Of a stretch of 64,000 bases of DNA, positions 13,001-22,933 are shown in pieces (position 1 is the stretch's first letter; each line of letters opens with the position of its first letter). The position numbers were made by a program, and so were the translations under genes. Source of the DNA: Proteromonas lacertae (taxonomy: Eukaryota; Sar; Bigyra; Opalinata; Proteromonadidae). The notes below the pieces were generated by a model. That model was not told the origin of the DNA, ran no database searches, and saw nothing but the letters and a program-made list of their open reading frames with translations. The stretch lies in the NCBI GenBank assembly GCA_002245135.1, contig NGBS01001161.1:186001-250000 (forward strand), read 5' to 3'.

Positions 13001-14254
13001 AAACTATTCAATGGAACACATTTTTTCAGGTATGATGTAAGTGAAAATGATGATATTAAAAATTACAAAATACGAATATCTGTCAGATATATTGGTGATA
13101 AGAATTTTACAGTTGAATCAAGATTATTAGAAGATGAAATGATTGATATCACTCCACTCGATTTTATCACAGAAGTAATGAAGAGTATTGGTCCAGCAGA
13201 AGAAACAGCAGGTGATACTGAAGATGGTGATAAGGATAAACAAATTGAAATTGTTAAGGAAATGGCTAAGAAAATGAATATTAATGAAGATACATTCTCT
13301 TTAACATTACAATCTACAAATGAACAGTTGAAAGAAAGTTGTGATACTCTTGGTTTTCAACCAAGCGATGATTTTATTACAACATTACCACCTAAATCAA
13401 CTGATTCATTGGAAATAGTAAATGAGGAAAAAGATCCTTGGATAGAAGAATACTGGTGGGTTATATTAATAATATGCGTAGTTGTAGTGATATTAATTAT
13501 AGTAATTGTAACGTTAAGTTATTCTCATTCAAAGAAAACAAAAGCATTAAGAGAAATAGAAGAAAAACAAAGAAAAATTAAAGAAAAAGAAATTCCTGTT
13601 GAAAAGATCGTTGAAATGAATAGTGTAGCAGAAGAGGATTTGTATGTTCCTTATTTCTACGAAGTTATTATGGAAAGTTATATATTAAAGCAAGGAAGAA
13701 AGAATTTAGGTAAATGGCAAAAGAGATATTGTGTCTTATATTCAAATCTAAAGACATTTAGAATTTATGAATCAATGACTCCCAGTTATGGAGGAAATGT
13801 TTATTTGAATGAAAAACAAGATATTCCAATGGATTGTTATAGTAGTATAGACTATAAAGAAGGTTCATGTGAATTTACCTTGATATTAAAGATAAGAGAA
13901 TCTTCCTTCAAAACATATGAAGCAGGAGATAGTGAAAGAAAGATTAAATTCAAATGTGAAGGTAGTAATAAAGTTGAAGAAGCTAAGAAGTGGGTTGAGA
14001 GTTTTAGAGACTTTGACAATAAAAAACCAAGAACTATAGAAGCTTGGACTAGACCAGTAATAATCGATAGAGAAAACAAAGCAATAGTTGTAGCAACCGA
14101 TAAAGCTGAAGCAAAGAAAAATCAAAATTCAATAGAAAATGCTTTAAAGAGAAAGAATCGTAAGACAGTAATTCAGAACAAAAGAAAACCAGTCAGTGCT
14201 TTTGTCCCAAGCTCTTTGATGGTAAAAGTAGGAGTTTATGTTAAGCCAGAGTAA
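10004..14254 (+). CDS. large type I membrane protein with cytosolic PH domain
   Basis: Unrecognised receptor-like protein of about 1,385 residues. Exons end near 10713, 11482 and 11671 and join through 29-31 nt introns; the last exon runs 11701-14254. The long N-terminal part is Asn-, Lys- and Tyr-rich with scattered Cys pairs and many N-glycosylation sequons, as expected outside the cell. A single membrane helix follows (WWVILIICVVVVILIIVIVT, near 13455-13515), then a charged juxtamembrane coil. The cytosolic part has a pleckstrin-homology domain at about 13670-14030 (YILKQGRKNLGKWQKRYCVL to EEAKKWVESF, with the invariant C-terminal Trp) and a basic tail. ATG 10004 gives a signal-peptide-like MRKFHFFSDATCVLLCMLL but breaks frame at about 10065. 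ATG 10036 is in frame. Confidence 0.65.
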
Positions 14255-14328
14255 TATTCTAAATTAAACTTATATTAATATATTCTATACACCTTATAAT
14301 AATTGTGTTTCACTATAATACAAAATAC

Positions 14329-14623
14329 ATGAAACTTCTTGTATTATTTTTCTTTTCTTTATTTCTTTTCATTAAGCCAGTCTGTTTAGCAATGCCAGAA
14401 AATCACAATTGGCCTGATTTAGTTGGAGTAGATGTTGATGAAGCTGAAAAGAGAATTTTAGCTGATATGCCAGATGCTCAAATAGTTCGTGTTCCTCCAG
14501 TATTATTTTCATATCATTATATTTAATTTTATTTAGGCTATGATGACAAGAGATTACAACCCTCAAAGAGTCTTCCTTGTTCATAAAGATGGTAAAGTAG
14601 TTTTAGCTCCACACAACTCATAA
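14329..14623 (+). CDS. secreted potato inhibitor I family protease inhibitor
   Basis: An 85-residue secreted serine-protease inhibitor of the potato inhibitor I / eglin c family (MEROPS I13). It has a signal peptide (MKLLVLFFFSLFLFIKPVCLA), then NWPDLVGVDVDEAEKRIL, the usual helix start, and the inhibitory loop after the intron: PPAMMTRDYNPQRVFLV. It ends VVLAPHN. Exons 14329-14499 and 14537-14623 are joined by a 37-nt GTAT...TTTAG intron lying exactly in front of the reactive loop. Aligned with CI-2 and eglin c, the P1-P1' bond would be Arg-Asp, suggesting trypsin-like targets. There is no disulphide pair in the mature part, as in eglin. Confidence 0.88.
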
Positions 14624-14695
14624 ATATAAACTATAAACTCTCATTTGATCCTTTTTTATTGGTGATACAAACTCTCATAAACAATAGATTAAAAA

Positions 14696-15374
14696 TTACT
14701 GCTTTATTGACATTACATAAGAAAATCTTTCTTGCTCTATCTTGATAATAGATGGAGGTTTTGCATATTTAATAATTAATGTATTATGTTCATGAGTGAA
14801 AGAAAGATTTGCTTCCATCAATGGAATACGATATCTTTTAAGATAAGGAATATCAAATCTTTTGAAATACATCTTATTGGTTGTTCTAATGACTAATTCT
14901 TGTTTTTCATTGTCAATTGTTATTTGATATGTTTCTAAAGGGTAGGGTATATTCCTAACTCTGAAAATCCAATTATCCTTTTCATCTGTACATAAAAATA
15001 TAGGCTATAAATAACAAATTCAACTATAAGTTATACATTTGAATTAGAAGGGTGTAAATCGATGGCTGAAGGAGTATCACTCTATTAAAAATAATAATGA
15101 GATGTAAAAATAGCATACAGCAGGTCTTTCACCGATTTCATAAAGCCAAGGTGTGTAATTTCCAAATGATTTCTTTTCTCTCCACTTTTTCGTTGTTAAT
15201 ATCTGTTTATTTACATCAAATTCTTCAATCTGCAAATTATAATATTGATATCATACTTCTTCCACATTATCATCATAATATGTATGACAAGTAAGTTTTC
15301 CTCCTGCTAATAATGCTGTTGATTTACCAGATGTGTATAATTTATACTAAAATAAACCAAATATAATATACCAT
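14696..15374 (-). CDS. DPCD: DPCD family ciliary protein
   Basis: Homologue of DPCD (deleted in primary ciliary dyskinesia), a small protein linked to motile cilia and to the R2TP/RUVBL chaperone system. The conserved C-terminal half is plain: FRVRNIPYPLETYQITID, IRTTNKMYFKRFDIP, LSFTHEHNTLIIKYAKP. Upstream exons give KYKLYTSGKSTALLAGGK, EEFDVNKQILTTKKWREKK and PWLYEIGE, equivalent to the family's WR...W...GE region. Introns are 25, 27, 37 and 32 nt, all GTAT donors. The apparent first exon carries only the start codon ATG (15374-15372) before an intron, which should be checked with RNA. Length is about 185 residues against about 200 in animals. Confidence 0.85.
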
Positions 15375-15511
15375 GCTTTAAAAATCAAAAAACAGAAATA
15401 GTATTCGGTATGAAAAATGGGGTTTTCTGGATATTATTGTTTTTTTTCACCATCACAACAAAGATTAAGCTTTGAAAAATGAATAATATATAAGTTTTAA
15501 GAATTTGTATT

Positions 15512-17530
15512 CTAGTACATTTCATCATCATCATCATCTTCTTCTTCTTCTTCTTCATCTTCATTTTCACTTTCTTCTTCACTACTTTCACTTGAACTTG
15601 TTTTTTTCAATGGGAATTTTCTAGGTGGAGCAACTCTTAATACAAACCTTTCATCAATACTATTTCTTCTTGGAGTAGAAACAGGAGTTTTACTTCGTAT
15701 ATTATTTATAACAGCAGACTTTGTATTCTTCTTTATTTCCTTCATCGATAATATCAAATTATTCAATATAATAGAAGATGAAGTATCCATTAATGATGAT
15801 TTAGATTTTAAACTCATTTCAGCATTGGATAGATAATTTGGATTATTGATTATGCTATTAATTTGTTGGTTTTGTATATTAAATTTCTATTCAATATATA
15901 AATATATAAGAAAATATACTTTTTCTGAATAATGTAAAGCATCATCAATCATTGCTAAACAAGTAACATAACCAAATGGAACTTTATCTTCATTCATAAA
16001 TGAATATTTATTAATATAATCAATAGAATATTTTGCATTATACAACTTCAAGTATATTAAAATCAATTGACAATAAGATGAATTCTCAGCTTCAAATGTA
16101 TAAATATCTTTATCTTCAACTATTCTCATATTCTTATTAAAATCATTATTTCTTTTATTACTATATGGAGATTGATCAATAAATATATTACTTTCACTTT
16201 GGCTTCTTAATCTGGTTGTTGCTGCAGATGTTATTGTTGAATGAGAACGATTTGAATGAGGTGAAATACGTTTTCTAATTGGAGAATTTTGATCAGATAA
16301 TGAAGTAGAAGTATTAATATTAGTTGGTGTTGATGGTGATGTTAATAATGTAGTTGAACTACTAATATGGTTTGTTACATGAATTGAAAACTTTATTTCA
16401 TTATCTTGTTCTTTATAAAATGATAAATTTGAATGATAATGTAATGATAAAACAACTTTTGATTTACTTAATACTTTTATTTTATGTTTATTAATTTGTA
16501 TTTCAACTTCACTTTTTTCATCAACACCTTTGATTCCTTTTATATGTTTTATTTTATAGTTAAAATCACATTTTTTGCTCATTTCTGTTTTAACATATTC
16601 CTCTAAATGTTTTGTTGTTATTGTTGAACATATTTCACAACATTTTTTGTCTTTATATCTAACTTTCATTTCGATTTTACATCCAGCATCATTTATAGAT
16701 AAATAATACAAAGGACCACTTCCTACTAATTCAATGATATTATCACCGTAAAAAAAAGAAATAGACGTTAAAGAAGTTTATTAATTATTTATTGTTAAAA
16801 AGATATAAATTTATGTCTATACCATTGAATATCACATCTTTCACATACATCACTGATTTTACCATTAATCTTTAGACTTCCATGACAACGTAACTATTAT
16901 AATTATATTATTATTATTGTAGTTATACTACATCACCAACTCTTGGTTGGCCTGCAATATAACAATCATTCAATTCAACTCTTTCAGTATCTAATATTTT
17001 ACTATTCACATTATTTAAGGTTGAATTCAGCGATATTAACTGCTCTTTCAAATCGTTTAAATAATGACTTGTAATGTCTATGAAGTTCTATTAACTATAT
17101 ACTGATATTACACATACAATGAGATAATCTTCTTTCTTTTCACTTGCTTCTTCTTCTTCTGAAAATGCCATTAGTGGTGTAGTAGGATCAGAAATAGTGA
17201 ATTCTTTGGAAGTGGGCTATTACAATATTTTAAATTATAATACTCTATTAATTACATGAATAGATATTTCACGTCCATATGGTTGTAATTTATGTTTTAA
17301 ATTCTCTATATCTTCAATGCTTTCAATTTGACATCTATGTAGTAAAAAAGCTTTATATACTGGATCATTAACTTATTATCATAACGTACATCTGCTTCTC
17401 CCCATTTAACTCCATTAAACTTATTTTTAACTATCTTTGAGAGTAAATTTAACGGATTTGCATTTGGTAAAGGAACAACTGAACATTGACAAGCATCTAA
17501 TAATTATATTGCATTATAGATTGTGTACAT
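15512..17530 (-). CDS. A9-like domain protein with acidic tail
   Basis: Many-exon gene beginning ATGTCAT at 17530-17524. The middle carries an immunoglobulin-like module of the AIR9/A9 type: VLRCHG...C..CDIQWYRHKF, then GDNIIELVGSGPLYYLSIND and AGCKIEMKVRYKD. A second beta-rich segment follows, then Ser/Thr-rich low complexity, a helical segment and an acidic tail (Glu/Asp runs near 15520-15590). Ordinary introns of 26 to 39 nt split the N-terminal half. The intron in the middle of the A9-like domain (16806-16748) is AT-AC. AIR9-type proteins bind microtubules in plants and trypanosomes; the resemblance here is to the repeat only, so function is open. Confidence 0.65.
16748..16806 (-). other. 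AT-AC intron, U12-like
   Basis: A 59-nt intron. On the minus strand it starts ATATCTTTTTAAC, contains ACTTCTTTAAC (close to the U12 branch consensus TTCCTTAAC) about 20 nt from the end, and finishes in a T-run followed by AC. Exons are phase 0 on both sides, joining CAA TGG TAT AGA CAT AAA TTT to GGT GAT AAT ATC. The join rebuilds a continuous A9-like domain. Confidence 0.8.
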
Positions 17531-17650
17531 GACATTCTGTAGTGTATATAAAGCAAAGAAGATAGACAAACTTGAATCAAGCTTTTGTGTTTGTTTTAAA
17601 ATTTTGACTAAAATATTTGTATATAGAAATATATATCTATGAAGATATAG

Positions 17651-18781
17651 ATGAATATACACAATTATTTGTTATCAGGAAAAAAATCTGAGAAACAATT
17701 AGTATTTTTTAAGGAATATGAAAAAGTAATAGATTACATAGGATTTACAAAGATATGCAGAGAATTATGTTTTAAATATGATGAAACTCGTATAAATATA
17801 GTGTTTGAAGATGGGCTGAATGAAACAAGTGAATTGTTGTTTAGATTCCTTTTGGACGATTTATTTAATATTAAAAAGAAAGGTAATTATGACATTTTAT
17901 ATGAAGAGCTATATTTAAAAAACGCAAATGAAGTAATAACAAGTTTATCCAATAGTAATTGTAGTTTATCCTTCTTATTAATTGATTGTGGATATTATTT
18001 TCAATACTATCATAAATTTGAAGGGTGGAGAAGTATATTTTCATATATATAATATTGTATAGAAGATTCAATAGACTGTTTGTGTAATAATTGTAGTGAA
18101 AATTTATTAGAATTGCGAAAAGGAGGATGTATTAATATTTCTATCTCTTATGATTAGTTTATAATCAACAAGAGAGTGATTACGGATTAGAATATCTAAG
18201 TTATAAAATGATGAAAATGACATATTTAAAAGTAATAGATTTAAGTAGTATATTTACTCTAAACTGATCTTTCAATAGATAATGAAATGAAAGATTATGG
18301 TTTAAAATGCATAACAGATTCCTTTTGTTATTTACCAAATATCATTGAAGTGACTCTAAGTTATAATAATATTACTTCCAAAGGAATACAATCATTTGTA
18401 TATAATATGAAGTGGATAAAACAATTAAGGAAATTAGATATATACAATAATGACATATGTTCTGGAGGAATGATATTGCTTTCTAATAATTTGCATTATG
18501 TTAAGAATCTAGTATATTTAGATGTTGGAAAAAATAAGATTAAAGATGAAGGTGTAATAAGTTTATGTAAGAATTTATGCTTTATAGAAAATATTAAATT
18601 GTTGAAGTTAAATGAAAATATGATTAGTAAAATTGGAGGGGATTGTATTTGTGAGAATATTAGCATGTGTAAAGTATTGGAGAATATAGAAGTAAAAGAT
18701 AATAATATATCAAATAGAAAGGATCTATTTAATGTCATACAATTAAATCATCCAAACAAGTATCTAAAAGTTTGGATTTAA
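17651..18781 (+). CDS. leucine-rich repeat protein (RNase-inhibitor type)
   Basis: Four exons: 17651 to about 18030, then joins near 18060, 18157 and 18279, stop 18779-18781. The C-terminal half consists of RI-type leucine-rich repeats (VTLSYNNITSKGIQSF, LRKLDIYNNDICSGGMILLS, LVYLDVGKNKIKDEGVISLC). The N-terminal half is a helical region without a recognised domain. It ends NHPNKYLKVWI. The protein at 61091-62111 has the same plan and the same NHPNK ending, so the two are dispersed paralogues. No signal peptide or membrane helix is visible. Such proteins are protein-binding scaffolds; the partner is unknown. Confidence 0.7.
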
Positions 18782-19123
18782 ATCACTATAAAAAGTAGGA
18801 GAACAGAATAATGAAACGAATAGTGAAGGTGAAAATATTGAATTTGAAGAAGAGAAAGAAAAAAGGATAATTAGGATTAGAAAGGATAAAAGAAGAAGAA
18901 AATTGAAATAACAAATAATAAAAGTGATAAAGATAATAGAATGTAGTGAAATAATCATAAGAAATAAATATTTTGCTAAATACTGTAATATAGTATTTTA
19001 GTTGTAATAAAATCTAAATTATTTGAACTTATCTCTGCATTATATAAAATAGACATAGAGTATTTCTCAAAATCTTCTATGCTTCTTTTCTTTAATCAAG
19101 CTTCTCAAGCTAATCGTTTCAAA
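18782..19123 (+). other. intergenic stretch, A-rich
   Basis: 342 bases between the LRR gene and the 7TM gene. The first 120 bases are purine-rich and hold a short open frame with an acidic then basic composition (about 18812-18910) directly after the LRR stop. I found no splice arrangement that joins it in frame. The rest is AT-rich spacer presumably containing the 7TM promoter. No RNA gene is seen. Confidence 0.4.
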
Positions 19124-20804
19124 ATGTTTTTATTTTTAAATTTTTTGTTTCTCATAACTGTTAATTCCATTAAATTTTCAGGTACTCTTCAATCTAGCGA
19201 TTCATGGAAAATACTCACCAGGTTTTGTTTTGATTCAGAGAAAATTCCTTCTTCTATTTAGTATTAATACATTTATTAAATCATAGTGGAACTATAGCTC
19301 CTAATTCAGGGTCAGCTGTTAAAATATTCGCATTTGATACAAAAATAGATCCAGATTATATAATTGACAGTTCTGATTCCTGTGAAGAAAAAGGTAAGAA
19401 AGCATTTGTATAAACTTAATATATTTAAAAAAATAGATGTCCAACTCCTCATTATCAGTTAATATGGAAATGAATAACATAATACCAAAGGAAATATCAT
19501 GCTATTATATAGCATTAGGTGCTTGTTATTCAGATTGTTATACTGATGATTGTCAAAGTGCATTAGATACTAATTTTGTTTTATTTATACAGAATGGCAA
19601 TTCAAACTTTGAAAAGCATTTATCATCCGATGAAGGTGGTTTATTTTACATTGGAATAGTGTTTTAGTATATATATATATATATATATAATGCAATATAT
19701 TACTATATAAATAGCTTTCTTCAGTGTATTATAGTGTTGTACTACTGTTACATTGAAGTATATTTACAAAGATTAGATAAATGTCATATTACAGTTGATA
19801 TATTGAAATATTCAGATCTATTTACACTTATAGCTGATGTATGTTTTGTTATGTATTATTTGATTTATTCTAATGTTGGTAAAAAGTATAATATTTATAT
19901 ATATGAAATAGAATACAAGTGTTTTCTGTATTATATGATGTATGTTATAATTTGGCAGAGATATTTATGGTTTTATTATTCGTGTTGTTAGCTAAAGGAT
20001 GGACTATCTCAGCTAGAAAAATATCTAAAATTGTATATTATCTTATCTATTATATATATAGAGTCGATTGAAAATTACTATATATTTAAACATATATTTG
20101 TGGTTATCTATATTTTCTGTAATTTGGAGACGTATTTTGTTATTATTGTTAATATTATTATAAATAGAATTTGGTGTAGTTGAATATAAACGTAATAAAT
20201 TCTTTTACAATACTCCAGGAATATTGTTAATAGTGTTGAAAGGTTTAGTTGTTCTATGGTTTGTATATTCACTTCATACAACCACTAGTAAAAATCCAAG
20301 AAAAATGCATTTCTATAGAAAATTTGGTATTTTAGCTACAATGTGGTTACTTCTCAATTTCTGTATAATATATATATATATATATATTCATAGTTTTATC
20401 TGTCTTTATTGATCTATGTGATGAAGCAAATAGATATACTGTGTATTATTCTCTTGTATTTTCATCTCAATGGGTTGCTCAATTTACGATGACTTTATTA
20501 TATAATCCTAACACAAGATGCAACTCTTCATTCCCTTTTCATCAGAAGACAGCAGATATGAGAGACATAGATGAAGAAACTGCAGCAACAATTGTAGAAA
20601 ATACATGTATATATATTATTATTATTATATTATATTATGAAAATAGTGGCTGTTACTAGAATTGCTAAACTTTATGCTAGACAAGCATCAGTGTTGAGAG
20701 AAATTAGTCATAGTTTGTCATCTACTTATTCAAATGCTTATAGAGCTGTTCATAAGAAACAGAAACGTGTTAAATTAATGACAATGATAAGTGAAGTTTC
20801 ATAA
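19124..20804 (+). CDS. GPR180/TMEM145-like seven-transmembrane protein
   Basis: Member of the rhodopsin-like GPCR transmembrane family that includes GPR180 and TMEM145 (Pfam GpcrRhopsn4). A signal peptide (MFLFLNFLFLITVNS) precedes the luminal domain (KFSGTLQSSDSWKILTRFCF). Then come a Cys-rich segment (ISCYYIALGACYSDC), the hallmark FEKHLSSDEGGLF and seven hydrophobic helices including LFVLLAKGWTIS, GILLIVLKGLVVLWFVYSL and FSSQWVAQFTM. Eight introns of about 26-50 nt with GTAT donors were resolved and all joins keep frame. The upstream ATG 19079 would add 15 residues; 19124 gives a cleaner signal peptide. The family is implicated in secretory-pathway sorting and signalling. Confidence 0.85.
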
Positions 20805-20918
20805 CAATCAAATTTTCATACTTAATACATAGTATTCATTTTTTTTAATTTTGTAATAATTTATTGTTTTTATTTGTTTTTGAATTTAAAAGGGGAAAAA
20901 AACAATAAATAATAGATA

Positions 20919-22505
20919 TTAGAAAAGTGGTAATTTATCATTCATAAAAACTACAAACTCTCTATCATTATAACATTTAATATTATATGATGCACATTTC
21001 AACACAAGAACATTATCACCTGTAACAAGATAAACATCATCTTTTTTAACTTCATAATAATATAAAGCGCAATTAAGTATTCTATCATCATTCTTTAATA
21101 CGGATGGATTCTCATGAATTCCTTTACCACTATTTAAATATAATAATAATAAAAAGTATATATATATACTAATATATTTCAGAATCATTTTGCAAGAACA
21201 ATATTTTGTTTTTATATTGCGATAATGAATCAACTAACATTCTACTTGCTTTTCTAGCTTTTGATGCTGTATTATTATTAGAATTCAATTTCAAACCATC
21301 TAATTCAACTATAACTTGTTGAGGAACAATCATATAATAATATGGTTGTAGAATAGACATTGTTGATTGCAATGTGGAATGTTTGCTATTATAAATTTTT
21401 AAAGCTCTTTTTAAATATGATTCTATATTATCCAAATAGTCCAAATAATAGTTTGTATCAAATACTATTGAAATATTCTTTATTTCTTCTTTCAATTGAT
21501 TATTAGGTTGTTTCTTAACAATAGTAATTTGTTTTAATTGTGGTTGTATTATTGTCATTGGCTTTTGTCTTTCTTTACATGATGATGATGGTAAGAAATT
21601 ATTTGGTTTGGATTTTATTTTTACATTTTCATCATTATTCTCTTCAACTTTTTCTCTTTTTATGTTTTTTTCTTCATTCTCTATTCTCACTTTTTCTCCA
21701 GATAGATATTCATCTGATAAAGGAAGTGGTAATGGCGTTATTAGTGTTGTTGGTAATATAACAGGAGGAGATGGAGGTGAAGAAGGTGAAGAAGAAGAAG
21801 ATTTATGTTTTTGTAAAGAAAAAGAATCTGAAGAATTAGGAGAAGAAGAAGATGATGATGATGATTTAGTAATAGTTTTTGTATTAATAGATGGTGTAAT
21901 ATTTGATGATTTACTTTTATTAGTTTCAGATGATTGTGTTGATACTCGGGAGAATGTCATCATCACATTAGATTGTTGATTCTGAGATGATGCTATTGAT
22001 AATCTACTATCAACTACACTTTGTTTTAATGGTACAAAATGTGATTCATTTGTACTGTATTGGCTATAGTTTTCTTTGTCACAATTTGAAACAGTCAAAA
22101 GGGAAAATGTACTTTCTAACTCTTCAGTACTTGATTCAGACTCTTCATCATCATCATCATCTTCTTCTTCTTCTTCATTTGTTCTAACATTACATACAGG
22201 CTTTTTCACATTATTATTTATCGGTGCACTCTTAATCTATATGCATATTCATAACAACAATACATTATTATCTACGTTGCTTCTCTTAATCCATTTCTTT
22301 GTAACCTTATTAAAAACTAAATTATTTTTATAACAATCTAGTGCAGATTCAAATCTTTTACCTTTATATTTTTTAATTCTACAATATATAACAATAAATA
22401 CTTACTCTCTATTCTTTAACGCCTTTTCATAATCTTCATATGTAAGATAGCAATCGCAACTTGGAAATTTCTATTATATTAAACCTGTATATATACTTTA
22501 CCCAT
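20919..22505 (-). CDS. PIN-domain protein, SWT1-like
   Basis: About 485 residues. The N-terminus is lysine-rich; the middle is a long Ser/Glu/Asp-rich disordered region. The C-terminus is a PIN nuclease domain with IVFDTNYYLDYL (first acidic site), VPQQVIVELDGLK (second), NDDRILNCALYY (third) and VYLVTGDNVLVLKCAS (fourth). This order and the ELDxLK motif match the SWT1-type PIN endonuclease, which degrades nuclear mRNA at the pore in yeast. Exons join through introns of 26, 27, 39 and about 41 nt. The 26-nt intron follows a 9-nt first exon (MGK). The ORF reading MIHYRN.. at 20919-21233 is only the last exon. It is divergent from the zinc-finger gene. Confidence 0.78.
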
Positions 22506-22933
22506 CTTATTTTTTGAATTAAAAGTTTATGGTGCGAAAAATATTTTGATACACCATTTTCCTAATTACTTTTGAGTATTTTCATTTACCACAATTGTAA
22601 TGATGCTCTTTTTCTCTCTTAATGTTATAAAAATGCGACTATATTAGAATATTGTATTTTCAAGGCAATTGTTATATGTATATTTGTTTTATAACTAAAA
22701 CACGATTTAAGCTCTGTAATATGTTTTTCAGAATAGCTATAACATAAATAAAACATTTTTTTCTACATTTATTTTAATCTCATTTTGAATCAAATATATA
22801 ACAAAATATAAGTTACTTTAATAAAAAGATTATATTCAGTCAAAATATGCTTTTTATGATTTATCACTCTGTAAAATGAATTAAAATGATTAAAGATTTA
22901 TGAAACGGTACAAATTGCACTTGAAACTAAATA
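22506..22933. promoter_or_regulatory. 428-base divergent intergenic region
   Basis: Lies between the start of the SWT1-like gene (minus) and the zinc-finger gene (plus), so it should hold both promoters. The sequence is AT-rich with T-runs; I see no clear TATA element, RNA gene or coding frame. Confidence 0.4.
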
